A stretch of 64,000 nt of DNA from Catenulispora sp. MAP5-51 (GTDB lineage: Bacteria > Actinomycetota > Actinomycetes > Streptomycetales > Catenulisporaceae). The stretch is from positions 62,001 to 126,000 of the forward strand of contig NZ_JBGCCH010000009.1 in the NCBI RefSeq assembly GCF_041261205.1, given 5' to 3'. A model generated the notes under the pieces. That model searched no databases. It worked only from the letters and a program-made list of their open reading frames with translations, and had not been told where the DNA came from. Shown piece after piece: positions 35,055-44,467 of the stretch (its first letter is position 1; each line of letters starts with the position of its first letter). A program made the position numbers and the translations under genes.

Positions 35055-35153
35055 GGAAGCACCGCCGTCCGCGGGGACTCCGGCCCCGCCACACAGGGGC
35101 CGGGGAGACGACCTCCCGCCGCGTGCCTCGGGCCGCGGGACGGCGGTGCTTCC
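35055..35153. repeat. Nested 99-base inverted repeat, possible structured RNA
   Basis: Outer arms of 16 bp (35055-35070 with 35138-35153) are perfect. Inside is CCGGCCCC/GGGGCCGG (35080-35087 with 35096-35103, loop 8) and an alternative GGGAG/CTCCC hairpin (35103-35117). It lies between two convergent genes. It may be a large bidirectional terminator or a small structured RNA. I cannot decide from sequence. Confidence 0.55.
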
Positions 35154-35164
35154 GCCTTTCCCCG

Positions 35165-35968
35165 TCAGTCTGATGAGTGGACGAGTTCGTCGGCGACCTG
35201 GCTGAAGGCCCGCACCCGGGCCGTCTCCCGGTCCCCGTGCCACATCAGGCACCATTCGACCGGCGGTGCGTCGCGGATCGGTATGTAGATCACGTCGGGC
35301 CGCGGGTAGTAGCGCCGCGTCTGCGCGCCGACCTCGGCGACTCCGCGCCCGGCTCCGACGAGCGTCAGCGTCTCCTGAAGCGTTGCCTGCGGCTCGATAA
35401 GCGTCGTCCGCGCCACATCCGCGAGTGAGACCGTCTCGCGGCGCGCGTAGGGATGCCCCAGCGCCACCGCGAGCATCCGCGTCTCGCTCACCAATGTCGG
35501 GCCCTGAGCCAGTCCCGGTGTCCGGATACTGAGAACCAGGTCGGCCTCGTCGTCGTTGAGCCATGGCTCCACATCGCCGAACTGCGCCTCGCGGAGCACC
35601 ACTTCGCAGTCCGGATGCCGTTTGCCGAACGCCTCCGTCGCCCCGACCAGCAACTGCCCGCCGGCCGCCCCGACGAACGCCACCCGCAGCGTCCCGCTGA
35701 CGCCGCGGCCGGCCTCGATCGTCCGCGTGACGGCCTCGGTGATCGCGGTCCAGGCCGGGCGCGCCTCGGCGTACAGGGCTCGGCCCGCCGGGGTCAGCTC
35801 GACGTGGCGGCTGGTGCGGTGGAAGAGCCGGACGCCGAGGCGGCGCTCCAGCTTCGCGATGGTCTGGCTGACCCGGGCCGGGGAGACGTGCAGCAGCTCG
35901 GCGGTGCGGCCGAAGTGCAGCTGCTCGGCCAGGGTGAGGAAGGTGTCGAGCTCGTGGCGTTCCAGCAT
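35165..35968 (-). CDS. LysR-family transcriptional regulator
   Basis: The 267-residue protein begins with the winged helix LDTFLTLAEQLHFGRTAELLHVSPARVSQTIAKLERRLGVRLFHRTSRHVELTPAG (positions about 7-63) and continues with a periplasmic-binding-like effector domain. It is about 30 residues shorter than most LysR proteins, mainly in the second half. It is divergent from an NTF2-like gene with 89 bases between starts, and a LysR-type palindrome sits between them. The effector is unknown. Confidence 0.9.
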   Translation of the reverse strand: MLERHELDTFLTLAEQLHFGRTAELLHVSPARVSQTIAKLERRLGVRLFHRTSRHVELTPAGRALYAEARPAWTAITEAVTRTIEAGRGVSGTLRVAFVGAAGGQLLVGATEAFGKRHPDCEVVLREAQFGDVEPWLNDDEADLVLSIRTPGLAQGPTLVSETRMLAVALGHPYARRETVSLADVARTTLIEPQATLQETLTLVGAGRGVAEVGAQTRRYYPRPDVIYIPIRDAPPVEWCLMWHGDRETARVRAFSQVADELVHSSD

Positions 35969-35982
35969 GGCCGTCGGATCCG

Positions 35983-36005
35983 ATCGTTAAGCGTGACTTA
36001 CCGAT
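35983..36005. promoter_or_regulatory. LysR-type operator
   Basis: ATCGTTAAG-CGTGA-CTTACCGAT is a 23-bp inverted repeat with one mismatch, in the divergent gap between the LysR gene and the NTF2-like gene. It contains the T-N11-A pattern of LysR sites. Confidence 0.6.
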
Positions 36006-36057
36006 CATGACACAAGCGGCCCTTGGCCGGCCCGGCGTGGCGGCCGACCATGAAGGC

Positions 36058-36522
36058 ATGGACATCACGATCAACGAACTCCGCGACCGCCTGGAAATCG
36101 CCGACGCGCTCTACCGTTTCGGCCTCGGCCAGGACACCCAGGACCCGGACTTGTTCGCCTCCGCCTGGACCGAGGACGCCGAACTGGACTTCCGTCCGGC
36201 GGCGGCCAAGTGGGGCGGCACCCCGCCGGTCATGGTCGGCCGGGACACGATCGTCACCACGATCCTGACCGGTTTCGCCGGCCGCGTGGACACCACGCAC
36301 CAGGTGACGAACGTGCGCACGGAGGTCGACGGCGACACCGCGCACGCCACCGCGCTGGTCGAGGCCCAGCATCTGCTCACCGCCGACCACGGCACGCACG
36401 CGCTGCTGAAGAACCCTTACACCGTCGAGCTGGTGCGCGACGGCTCCCGCTGGCTGATCCGCCGGATGCGCATCGAGAACACCTGGTTCACCGGCGATCC
36501 GGTGGCGATCTTCGGGGGCTGA
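36058..36522 (+). CDS. SnoaL/NTF2-like protein
   Basis: The 154-residue protein has the cone-shaped alpha+beta fold signature of SnoaL-like enzymes: ELRDRLEIADALYRFGLGQD at the N-terminus, SAWTEDAELDFRP, TTHQVTNVRTEVDGDTA, and RWLIRRMRIENTWFTG. Relatives include dehydratases and cyclases with His/Asp pairs. The substrate is unknown. ATG 36058 is preferred because relatives begin at this point. ATG 36007 would add 17 unsupported residues. Its stop codon lies in a heptanucleotide tandem repeat. It is probably controlled by the divergent LysR regulator. Confidence 0.8.
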   Translation: MDITINELRDRLEIADALYRFGLGQDTQDPDLFASAWTEDAELDFRPAAAKWGGTPPVMVGRDTIVTTILTGFAGRVDTTHQVTNVRTEVDGDTAHATALVEAQHLLTADHGTHALLKNPYTVELVRDGSRWLIRRMRIENTWFTGDPVAIFGG

Positions 36523-36560
36523 CGGCTGACGGCTGACGGCTGACGGCTGACGGCTGACGG
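36519..36560 (+). repeat. Heptanucleotide tandem repeat (CTGACGG)6
   Basis: Six exact copies of CTGACGG begin with the last bases of the NTF2-like gene, and the first copy supplies its TGA stop. Every frame of the array meets TGA within 21 bases, so slippage could alter at most the final residues. Confidence 0.95.
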
Positions 36561-36578
36561 CCGCCAGGAGACGCGAAA

Positions 36579-36614
36579 CGGCTGTGGCCGCCCCACGAGG
36601 GGCGGCCACAGCCG
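36579..36614. terminator. Bidirectional terminator hairpin
   Basis: A perfect 16-bp stem (36579-36594 with 36599-36614) with ACGA loop stands between the NTF2-like gene and the convergent end of parC. Confidence 0.8.
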
Positions 36615-36664
36615 CTCGCACAGCCTTCAAGCGCTTTCAGGCCCTTCGGGACCCTTCCGCGGAC

Positions 36665-39127
36665 CTACCCCGCGGCCGCCGGGCTCGTCACGAACCCGAT
36701 CGGCACCTCCACCGGCGTCCCCGAACCGTCGCGCCGGGGGTCCAGACCGGGCAGCGGGGTCGGCGTCCCGTTCTCCGTGCACGCGTAGACCGGCGCGTTC
36801 ACCGCCCACGCGGCCACCAGCCGGTGCTCGCCCTTCAGGAAGCGCTGGCAGCGCACGCCGCCGGTGGCCCGGCCCTTGGTCGGGTACAGGTCGTACGGCG
36901 TGGCCTTGATCGTGGTCGCGGTGTCGACCAGGGCGTCGTCCGAACCGGCCATGGAGATCACCAGGCCGTCCTGGCCCGGGTCGACCGCGCCGAAGAAGAT
37001 CACCGAGGCGTCGTCGCCGAGCGTGATGCCGGCCATGCCGCCGGCCGGGCAGCCCTGCGGGCGGACCAGGGCGGCCGAGTACTTCAGGAGCTGCGCGTCG
37101 TCGGTGATGAAGACCAGCTCCTCCTCTCCGGTGCGCAGTTCCGTGGCGCCGATCAGGGTGTCGCCGTCCTTGAGCGTGATCACCTCGAAGGTGTCGCGGT
37201 TCCTCGGATAGTCCGGGACCACCCGCTTGACCACGCCCTGGAGCGTGCCCAGGGCCAGGCCCGGGGACTCGGGGTTCAGCGAGCACAGGCACAGCACGCG
37301 CTCGTCCTCGTCCAGCCGGACGAACTCCGACACCGGGGCGCCGCCGGCCAGGCTCGGCGCCGCCTTCGCGGCCGCCTCCGGCAGCACCGGCAGGTCGATC
37401 ACCGGGAACCGGATCAGCCGGCCGGCCGTGGTCACCGCGCCGACCTCGCCCCTTATCGTCGAGGTCACGAGCGAGGCGACGGCGTCGTTCTTGCCGCGCT
37501 CGCCGCCGGTGCCGATCTTCGTCGCGCCGGAGGCGGTGCGGGCCAGCAGGCCGGTGGCCGACAGCAGGACCACCACCGGGTCGTCGCTGATCTCCAGCGG
37601 CCGGGCCTCGAACACCGGCAGCGCGCCCTCGACCAGCACGCTGCGGCGCGGGGTGGCGAACTGCTTGGAGATGGCGGCCAGCTCGTCGGAGACCACCTTG
37701 CGCAGCAGGGTGTCGGACTCCAGGATCGCCGTCAGGTCCCTGATCTCGCCGGTCAGCTTGTCCCGCTCGGACTCCAGCTCCAGGGAGTCGAAGCGGGTCA
37801 GGCGGCGCAGTGGGGTGTCCAGGATGTACGTGGCCTGCTTGTCCGACAGCGCGAACGCGGCCATCAGGTTATCCTTGGCCGCCGCCGCGTCGTCGCTCTC
37901 GCGGATGATGCGGATCACCCGGTCGATGTCGATCAGCGCGATCAGCAGGCCCTCGACCAGGTGCAGCCGGTCCATCCGCTTGGTGCGGCGGAACTCGGTG
38001 CGCCGCCGGACCACCTCGAAGCGGTGGTCCAGGTAGACCTCCAGCAGCTCCTTCAGGCCCAGCGTGAGCGGCTGGCCGTCGACCAGCGCCACGTTGTTGA
38101 TGCCGAAGGACTCCTCCAGCGGCGTGAGCTTGTACAGCTGTTCCAGGACCGCCTCGGGGTTGAACCCGGCCTTGATCTCGATGACCAGCTTCAGGCCGTT
38201 GAACCGGTCCGAGAGGTCCTTCAGGTCGGTGATGCCCTGGATCTTCTTGGCCTGCACCAGCTCCTTGACCTTGCCGATCACCTTCTCCGGGCCGGTGTTG
38301 AAGGGCAGCTCGGTGACCACGATGCCCTCGCGGCGCGCGGTGACCTTCTCGATCTTGGCGGTGGCGCGCATCTTGAACACGCCGCGGCCGCTCTCGTAGG
38401 CGTCCCGGATGCCCTGCTCGCCGATGATCTGGCCGCCGGTGGGCAGGTCCGGGCCCGGGACGAACCGCATCAGGTCGTCCAGGGTGGCGTTCGGGTGCTT
38501 GATCAGGTGCCGGGCCGCGGCCACCACCTCGCCGAGGTTGTGCGGCGCCATGTTGGTGGCCATGCCGACCGCGATCCCGGCCGCGCCGTTGACCAGCAGG
38601 TTCGGGAAGGCCGCCGGCAGAACCTGTGGTTCCTGTTCCTGGCCGTCGTAGTTGGGCCCGAACTCGACCGTGTCCTCGTCGATGGAGTCGGTCATTATCA
38701 TCGCCGCGGGCGACAGCCGGGCCTCGGTGTACCGCATGGCGGCCGGCGGGTCGTCGCCGCCGAGCGAGCCGAAGTTGCCGTGCCCGTCGACCAGCGGGAT
38801 GCGCATCGCCCACGACTGCGCCATGCGCACCAGCGAGTCGTAGATCGCGGTGTCCGAGTGCGGGTGCAGCTTGCCCATCACGTCGCCGACGACGCGCGCG
38901 CTCTTGACGTACCCGCGGTCCGGCCGCAGGCCCATGTCGTTCATCTGGAACAGGATGCGGCGGTGGACCGGCTTGAGTCCGTCGCGCGCGTCGGGCAGGG
39001 CGCGCGAGTAGATGACCGAGTACGCGTATTCCCGGTACGAGTCGGAGAGCTCGTCGGCGACGTCCACGTCGATGATGCGCTCTTCGAAGTCCTCGTCGGG
39101 CTCGGGTGTGGTGCTGCGGCGTGCCAT
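36665..39127 (-). CDS. parC: DNA topoisomerase IV subunit A
   Basis: The 820-residue breakage-reunion subunit partners ParE. The catalytic tyrosine is Y133 in [12 protein letters not shown]. The quinolone-resistance region reads [17 protein letters not shown]. The C-terminal half carries beta-pinwheel blades but no QRRGGKG GyrA box, which supports topoisomerase IV rather than gyrase. The start is ATG 39127 (AGGAG 10 bases upstream). The frame continues upstream without support. parE and parC are about 9 kb apart and on opposite strands, as in Streptomyces-like chromosomes. Confidence 0.95.
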   Translation of the reverse strand: MARRSTTPEPDEDFEERIIDVDVADELSDSYREYAYSVIYSRALPDARDGLKPVHRRILFQMNDMGLRPDRGYVKSARVVGDVMGKLHPHSDTAIYDSLVRMAQSWAMRIPLVDGHGNFGSLGGDDPPAAMRYTEARLSPAAMIMTDSIDEDTVEFGPNYDGQEQEPQVLPAAFPNLLVNGAAGIAVGMATNMAPHNLGEVVAAARHLIKHPNATLDDLMRFVPGPDLPTGGQIIGEQGIRDAYESGRGVFKMRATAKIEKVTARREGIVVTELPFNTGPEKVIGKVKELVQAKKIQGITDLKDLSDRFNGLKLVIEIKAGFNPEAVLEQLYKLTPLEESFGINNVALVDGQPLTLGLKELLEVYLDHRFEVVRRRTEFRRTKRMDRLHLVEGLLIALIDIDRVIRIIRESDDAAAAKDNLMAAFALSDKQATYILDTPLRRLTRFDSLELESERDKLTGEIRDLTAILESDTLLRKVVSDELAAISKQFATPRRSVLVEGALPVFEARPLEISDDPVVVLLSATGLLARTASGATKIGTGGERGKNDAVASLVTSTIRGEVGAVTTAGRLIRFPVIDLPVLPEAAAKAAPSLAGGAPVSEFVRLDEDERVLCLCSLNPESPGLALGTLQGVVKRVVPDYPRNRDTFEVITLKDGDTLIGATELRTGEEELVFITDDAQLLKYSAALVRPQGCPAGGMAGITLGDDASVIFFGAVDPGQDGLVISMAGSDDALVDTATTIKATPYDLYPTKGRATGGVRCQRFLKGEHRLVAAWAVNAPVYACTENGTPTPLPGLDPRRDGSGTPVEVPIGFVTSPAAAG

Positions 39128-39334
39128 CTTCGTGCGGCTCCTGCTTCTCGCGCGGCGATGCGGGTGACGCCCTATTGTTGCGCGTCGCTCCGACACCTGG
39201 GCGCAGGAGGGCGTACCCGTCCGCTGTCCGCCCACAGCGATCGTCGGCAACAATCGGGAGATAACGCCCCGGCCCGTCACGCTTCAGTGGGGCATGAGGC
39301 CCGCATGCGGGCCCGCAAGTGTCAGGATGGACTC

Positions 39335-39988
39335 ATGCCCAACTCCAAGCCGCCCACCCCGTCGAACCTCATCGCCGCCATCGAGCGCAGCGGCTACTAC
39401 CCCGCGCTGGTGGCCGAGGCGGTCGAGGACGCGGTCGGCTCCGAGGCGGTGCTCGGCCACCTCGTGCACCAGGAGACCACCTTTGACGCCGACGAGGTGC
39501 GAAGGCACGTCACCGTGCTGGCCGTGACCCCGACGCGGCTGATCGCCGGGCACACCGACGAGTACGGCTCGGACGACCCGATGGCGCCGGTGCCGCCCGG
39601 CTCGCCGGAGTCGGCGGCCGGGGCCAAGGCCTACGCCACCACCTCCACCGAGACCGTGCCGCTGCACCGCATCTCCTCGGTCGTGGTCAGCCGGGTCGTG
39701 GAGGACCCGGCCAACCACAAGCCCGGCACCCCGCCGCGCGAGGTGGTCCTGACCATCGGCTGGGGCGTGGTGAGCCGGCTGGACCTGGAGCCGGCCAACT
39801 GCGGCGACCCGCACTGCGACGCCGACCACGGCTACACCGGCACCGCCACCGCCGACGACGTCATGATCCGGGTCTCGGCCGAGGCCGACGGCGCCGACGC
39901 GGTCGCCGAGACGCTCTCCTTCGCCCGCGCGCTGACCAACGTCGTCACCGACACCGGTACCGCCGGCGGCGCCCGGACCGGGCGCTAG
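39335..39988 (+). CDS. DUF5998 family protein
   Basis: The 217-residue cytoplasmic protein belongs to a conserved actinobacterial family of unknown function found beside the phosphodiesterase and sulfurtransferase genes that also follow here. Visible features are IERSGYYPALVAEAVEDAVGSE near the N-terminus, HRISSVVVSRVVEDP in the middle, and a CGDPHCDADHGYTG motif (C, His, Asp) that could bind a metal. ATG 39335 has AGGA 7 bases upstream. ATG 39305 is an alternative, but it lies inside a 16-base palindrome (39298-39313). Confidence 0.8.
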   Translation: MPNSKPPTPSNLIAAIERSGYYPALVAEAVEDAVGSEAVLGHLVHQETTFDADEVRRHVTVLAVTPTRLIAGHTDEYGSDDPMAPVPPGSPESAAGAKAYATTSTETVPLHRISSVVVSRVVEDPANHKPGTPPREVVLTIGWGVVSRLDLEPANCGDPHCDADHGYTGTATADDVMIRVSAEADGADAVAETLSFARALTNVVTDTGTAGGARTGR

Positions 39989-40002
39989 AGGCGCCGAGCC
40001 GC

Positions 40003-41193
40003 GTGATCCTGCCCGCCGCCTCCGGCCCCGCCGGCTCCGAGATCGTCCTGCCCGCCTACGGCCGAGGCGCCCTGTCCGACCTGCTCCCGGCGGTCCTGGC
40101 CGCGCTCGGGGTGCCGGACGCGCCGAACCCGCTGGGCCTGGCCCCGACCCGCCGCGCCTGCGTCTTCCTGGTGGACGGCATGGGGGCCCGGCTGATCGAG
40201 CACAACGCCGAGGTCGCGCCGTTCCTGGCCCGCGCCCTGCGGGCCGGCCGCGACCTGACCGCCGGCTTCCCCTCCACCACCGCGGCCAGCATCGGCTCGC
40301 TGGGCACCGGCCTGCCCTCCGGGGCCAGCGGCATGCTCGGCTACCGGGTGCTGGTCCCCGGCACCTCGCAGATGATCAACCTGCTCCGCTGGGACGCGCC
40401 GGTCGACCCGGTCCAGTGGCAGCCGCACGAGACCCTCTTCGAGCGGGCCGAGCGTGAGGGGATCGAGGTCACCCAGGTCACCGCGCCGCGCTTCCAGGAC
40501 TCCGGCCTGACCCGCTCGGTACTGCGCGGCGGCGCCTTCTCCGGCGCCGAGTCGCTGCCCAACCGGGTGGCCGGCGCGCTGCACATCCTCGACGACGCCG
40601 CCGACCGCGACGCCCGGGCCCTGGTGTACCTCTACTACGCCGACCTCGACGCGGCCGGCCACCTCAACGGCGTGGACTCCGAGAGCTGGCGGCAGCAGCT
40701 GGCGGTGGTCGACGCCACGGTCCGCGAGCTCGCCGACCGCCTCCCGGCCGGCACCGCGCTCTACGTCACCGCCGACCACGGCATGGTCGACATCCCCGCC
40801 GACCGGCGCGTCGACGTCGACGAGGATCCCGAGCTGCAGGTCGGCGTCCGGCTGCTGGGCGGCGAGGGCCGGGCGCGGCACGTCTACGCCAGGCCCGGCG
40901 CGGCGCGCGACGTGCTGCAGATCTGGCGCGAGGCGCTGGAGGACGTGGCCATCGTCCGCTCCCGCCAGGAGGCCGTCTACGAGGGCTGGTTCGGCCCGCC
41001 GGAGAGCGTGGACGACCGGCTCGCGCCGCGCATCGGCGACGTGGTCGCGGCCCTGCTGGAGGACTGGGCCGTGGTCGCCACGCGCCGGGAGAAGCTGGAG
41101 TCCCGGCTGCTGGGCATGCACGGCTCGCTGTCCGCGGCCGAGCAGGAGATCCCGCTGCTGGTGTTCGGGCCGGACGGGGCCTCCGGCTGGTAG
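40003..41193 (+). CDS. Alkaline phosphatase superfamily phosphodiesterase/pyrophosphatase
   Basis: The 396-residue protein shows the metal-binding landmarks of nucleotide pyrophosphatase/phosphodiesterases: VFLVDGMGARL with the first aspartate, GFPSTTAASIGSLGTG with the nucleophilic Thr, YYADLDAAGHLNG, and VTADHGMVDIP. No signal peptide is visible, so it acts inside the cell. It uses a GTG start and follows the DUF5998 gene by 14 bases, forming an operon with it. The physiological substrate is unknown. Confidence 0.88.
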   Translation: MILPAASGPAGSEIVLPAYGRGALSDLLPAVLAALGVPDAPNPLGLAPTRRACVFLVDGMGARLIEHNAEVAPFLARALRAGRDLTAGFPSTTAASIGSLGTGLPSGASGMLGYRVLVPGTSQMINLLRWDAPVDPVQWQPHETLFERAEREGIEVTQVTAPRFQDSGLTRSVLRGGAFSGAESLPNRVAGALHILDDAADRDARALVYLYYADLDAAGHLNGVDSESWRQQLAVVDATVRELADRLPAGTALYVTADHGMVDIPADRRVDVDEDPELQVGVRLLGGEGRARHVYARPGAARDVLQIWREALEDVAIVRSRQEAVYEGWFGPPESVDDRLAPRIGDVVAALLEDWAVVATRREKLESRLLGMHGSLSAAEQEIPLLVFGPDGASGW

Positions 41194-41226
41194 ATCCGGG
41201 CTCGGATCAGTGCCAGGATGTCGCCC

Positions 41227-42114
41227 ATGCGCCAAGCCCCCGCCCCGCCCCTGATCGACGCCGATCAGCTCGCCGCCGACCTCGCCTGCGGCACCGCGCC
41301 GATCCTGATCGACATCCGCTGGAAGCTCGGCGAGCCCAGCGAATACGGGCACGGGGTGTATCTGCGGGGGCACATCCCCGGCGCGCGCTACGTCAGCCTC
41401 GACCAGGACCTGGCCGAGCACCCCGAGGCGCCGGTCGGCCCCCGGGGCCGGCACCCGCTGCCGGACCCGGAGCGCTTCGCCGCCGCGATGCGCGCCGCCG
41501 GCGTCCGCGCCGACCTGCCGGTCGTCGTGTACGACGACGGCGACAGCACCCAGGCCGCCCGCGCCTGGTGGCTGCTGCGCCACCACGGCCACCCCGACGT
41601 CCGGGTGCTCGACGGCGGGTTCGCCGCCTGGCGCGCGGCCGGCCGCACGGTCGAGGAGGGCGAGCCGCAGACCCAGGCCGCCGAGGGCGATTTCCGGGCG
41701 TCCGGGGACGGCCTGTTCACCGTCCTGGACCACGACGGCGCCGCCGCGGTCGCCGCGCACGGGACGCTGCTCGACGCCCGCGCCGGCGCGCGCTACCGCG
41801 GCGAGACCGAGCCGATCGACCCGGCCGCCGGGCACGTCCCCGGCGCGGTGTCGGCGCCGACGGCCGAGAACGTGGCGGCCGACGGCCGGTTCCTGGCTCC
41901 GGGCGAGCTGGCCGAGCGGTTCGCCAAGCTGGGCGTCATGCCGGAGCACGAGGCGGAGGTGGCCGTCTACTGCGGCTCCGGGGTCACCGCGACACACGAG
42001 ATCCTGGCGATGGCCGTGGCCGGGATCGATCCGGAGACGGTGGCGTTGTACGAGGGCTCATGGAGCGGGTGGGCGTCCGACTCGTCACGGCCTGTCGCTA
42101 CCGGCGGGGACTGA
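41227..42114 (+). CDS. Thiosulfate/3-mercaptopyruvate sulfurtransferase
   Basis: Two rhodanese domains are present. The first (LIDIRWKLGEPSEYGHGVYLRGHIPGA onward) has an Asp (VVYDDGDST) where the active Cys would be, as usual. The second holds the catalytic cysteine near residue 249 in AVYCGSGVTATHE. It transfers sulfane sulfur to cyanide or thiols. I choose ATG 41227, with AGGA 8 bases upstream. ATG 41218 is three codons earlier. Gene order with the two genes before it is conserved in actinobacteria. Confidence 0.9.
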   Translation: MRQAPAPPLIDADQLAADLACGTAPILIDIRWKLGEPSEYGHGVYLRGHIPGARYVSLDQDLAEHPEAPVGPRGRHPLPDPERFAAAMRAAGVRADLPVVVYDDGDSTQAARAWWLLRHHGHPDVRVLDGGFAAWRAAGRTVEEGEPQTQAAEGDFRASGDGLFTVLDHDGAAAVAAHGTLLDARAGARYRGETEPIDPAAGHVPGAVSAPTAENVAADGRFLAPGELAERFAKLGVMPEHEAEVAVYCGSGVTATHEILAMAVAGIDPETVALYEGSWSGWASDSSRPVATGGD

Positions 42115-42176
42115 GACGGAGCTCACCAGCTCATACGGCCGGCGGTGTTGACCGACCCTCACTGTCCGCTGCTAAT

Positions 42177-42210
42177 TTAGGCATGCCTTACTTCGCTAAG
42201 GCGTGCCTAA
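42177..42210. promoter_or_regulatory. IdeR/DmdR-type iron box, double
   Basis: TTAGGCATGCCTTA-CTTCGC-TAAGGCGTGCCTAA is a 34-bp inverted repeat with one mismatch in the arms. Each half resembles the DtxR/IdeR consensus TTAGGTTAGSCTAACCTAA. A TTGACC -35 box lies at 42148-42153 and the -10 region overlaps the first arm, so iron-loaded regulator would block transcription of efeUO. Confidence 0.8.
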
Positions 42211-42241
42211 TTTCTTAGTGGACCAGAAGGGGCGGGGCGCG

Positions 42242-44413
42242 GTGCTGTCGGATGCCTTCCCGAGTTTCCTGATCGGACTCCGAGAAGGATTGGAAGCCGG
42301 GCTCGTCGTTTCCATCCTGCTCGCCTCGCTGGCCAAGGCCGGCCGCAAGGACCGGGCCGGCTCGGTGTGGCTGGGCGTGGCCGCGGCGGCCGCGCTGAGC
42401 CTGTCGTTCGCCGCCGTGCTCACCTTCACCTCCGCGCACCTGCCGCCCAAGGCGCAGGACGTGTTCGGCGGCGCGATGGCGCTTCTGGCGGTCGCGTTCG
42501 TGACCACGATGGTGTTCTGGATGCGCCGGGCCAGCGCCTCGATGTCCGGGGACCTGAAGGCCAAGCTGGCCGCCGCGCTCGGGGCCAGCGCCGGGATGCT
42601 GGTCTTCACCGCGTTCGCCGCGGTGGCGCGCGAGGGCCTGGAGACCGCGCTGTTCCTGTGGACCACGGCCCAGACCGCGCACGACAAGAGCGGTCCGGCG
42701 GTCGGCGCCGTCACCGGCATCGCGGTCGCGGCGCTGCTGTGCTGGGGCCTGTACCACCGGGCGCTGAAGCTGAACCTGGCGAAGTTCTTCAAGGTCACCG
42801 GGTTCGTGCTGGTGGTCATCGCGGCCGGCGTGCTCGCCTACGGGCTGACCGACCTGCAGGAGAGCGGGGCGGTCGGCGGGTTCACGTCCTACGCCTGGGA
42901 CCTGACCGCGCATCTGGACCCGAACGCCTGGTACGCCCAGCTGGTCGCCGGGACGCTGAACCTGACGCCGAAGATGACGTGGCTGTCGGTGGTCGGGTAC
43001 GTGGCGTACCTGGTGCCGGTGATGTTCTTCTACCTGCGGACGCCGGTCGCGGCTAAGCCGAAGCCGAAGCCGGTTGCCCAGCCTGCCCAGCCTGCTCAGC
43101 CCACACAGCCCACACAGCCCGCTCAGCCCACACAGACCGCCGAGGCGGCCGCGCCGGCTCAGGCCCCTGAAGCCGCCGAACCGGTTGCCACCCCGGCCGC
43201 CTCGGCTCCCGTTCCCGCCTCCGCCCCCGCGCCGTCCCGCAGGCCGACGCCGCGCTGGGCGCTGGGCACCGCGGTGATCGCCGTCCCGGCGGTGGCGGCG
43301 GTCGCGGTGATCGTCGCCGTCGGACCCGGCTCGGGCACCAAGGGCGCGCAGACCATCGAGGTCTCGGCGGCGTCCTGCGGCAAGGGCTTCGACGGCCTGA
43401 CCACCGGCGAGCACACGTTCCAGATGAAGAACACCGGCGACGTGGCCGCCGAGGTCTACCTGCTGGACCCCTCGACCAGCGCCGTCTACGGCGAGATCGA
43501 GGGCCTGGCGCCCGGCACCACCCGGCCGCTGACCGCGACCATCGGCACCGGCACGTACGCCTGGCGCTGCGTCCCGAACGGCAAGGACGCGGTCACCTCC
43601 GAGGCCAAGCGCGCCAGCGGCACCGGCGGCTCCACCACCGCGGTCGTGCCGATCACCGAGAAGGACCTGGACGCCCCGCTGGACCAGTACCGCGCCTATG
43701 TCACCGACCACCTGAACGAACTGGCCGGCTACACCGACACGCTCAAGCAGGACGTGGACTCCGGCGACCTGGCCAAGGCCAAGCAGGACTGGCTGACCGC
43801 GCACCTGGCGTACAACCGCCTGGGCGCCGCGTACGGCACCTTCCAGGACTGGGACGCCAAGATCGACGGCCGCGCCGACGGCCTGCCCGACAAGACCCAG
43901 GACAAGGACTTCACCGGCTTCCACCGCCTGGAGTACGGCCTGTGGCACGGCGAGGCGGCGGCGAGCCTGGCCCCGGTCGCCGACCAGCTGGACAGCGACG
44001 TCCACGGCCTGATCGGCGACTGGCCCAAGCAGGACTTCGACCCCGCCGACCTCCCGCTGCGCGCCCACGAGATCCTCGAGAACACCCTGCAGTTCCAGCT
44101 CACCGGCGACGCCGACTACGGCTCCGGCACCACCCTGGCCACCGCCGACGCCAACCTGGCCGGCACCCGCGAAGTCCTGACCGTGATCCGCCCCCTGGTC
44201 CAGGCCCGCGACCCGCAAGGGCTGACCCAGATCGACGCCTGGCTCGACCGCTTCGGCACCGCCGTCGACACCGCGAAGCAAGCCGACGGCACCTGGACCC
44301 CGGTGGCGCAGCTGGACCCCGCCGCGCGCCAGAAGCTGAACGGCACCCTGGGGGAACTGCTGGAGCAGCTGTCGGTGGTGCCGGACCTGCTGGAGATCCG
44401 GAAGGCGACGTGA
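42242..44413 (+). CDS. efeUO: Fused iron permease EfeU and lipoprotein-like EfeO
   Basis: One 723-residue protein joins two components of the ferrous iron system. Residues 1-270 are the FTR1-type permease EfeU with seven helices and two REGLE iron motifs (R14-E18, R130-E134). About 272-337 is a Pro/Gln/Ala linker, 338-360 an extra membrane helix, 370-460 the EfeO cupredoxin domain with C379 and C443, and 475-723 the M75 domain with HRLE (561-564). The linker and helix put EfeO outside the membrane. The GTG start at 42242 follows AAGGGGCGGGGC. Normally these are separate genes. Confidence 0.92.
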   Translation: MLSDAFPSFLIGLREGLEAGLVVSILLASLAKAGRKDRAGSVWLGVAAAAALSLSFAAVLTFTSAHLPPKAQDVFGGAMALLAVAFVTTMVFWMRRASASMSGDLKAKLAAALGASAGMLVFTAFAAVAREGLETALFLWTTAQTAHDKSGPAVGAVTGIAVAALLCWGLYHRALKLNLAKFFKVTGFVLVVIAAGVLAYGLTDLQESGAVGGFTSYAWDLTAHLDPNAWYAQLVAGTLNLTPKMTWLSVVGYVAYLVPVMFFYLRTPVAAKPKPKPVAQPAQPAQPTQPTQPAQPTQTAEAAAPAQAPEAAEPVATPAASAPVPASAPAPSRRPTPRWALGTAVIAVPAVAAVAVIVAVGPGSGTKGAQTIEVSAASCGKGFDGLTTGEHTFQMKNTGDVAAEVYLLDPSTSAVYGEIEGLAPGTTRPLTATIGTGTYAWRCVPNGKDAVTSEAKRASGTGGSTTAVVPITEKDLDAPLDQYRAYVTDHLNELAGYTDTLKQDVDSGDLAKAKQDWLTAHLAYNRLGAAYGTFQDWDAKIDGRADGLPDKTQDKDFTGFHRLEYGLWHGEAAASLAPVADQLDSDVHGLIGDWPKQDFDPADLPLRAHEILENTLQFQLTGDADYGSGTTLATADANLAGTREVLTVIRPLVQARDPQGLTQIDAWLDRFGTAVDTAKQADGTWTPVAQLDPAARQKLNGTLGELLEQLSVVPDLLEIRKAT

Positions 44414-44467
44414 GCGGAGCCTGACACCCGCCGCCCACCGCCGACTTCTGTAGAAGAAAGCTTTGAG

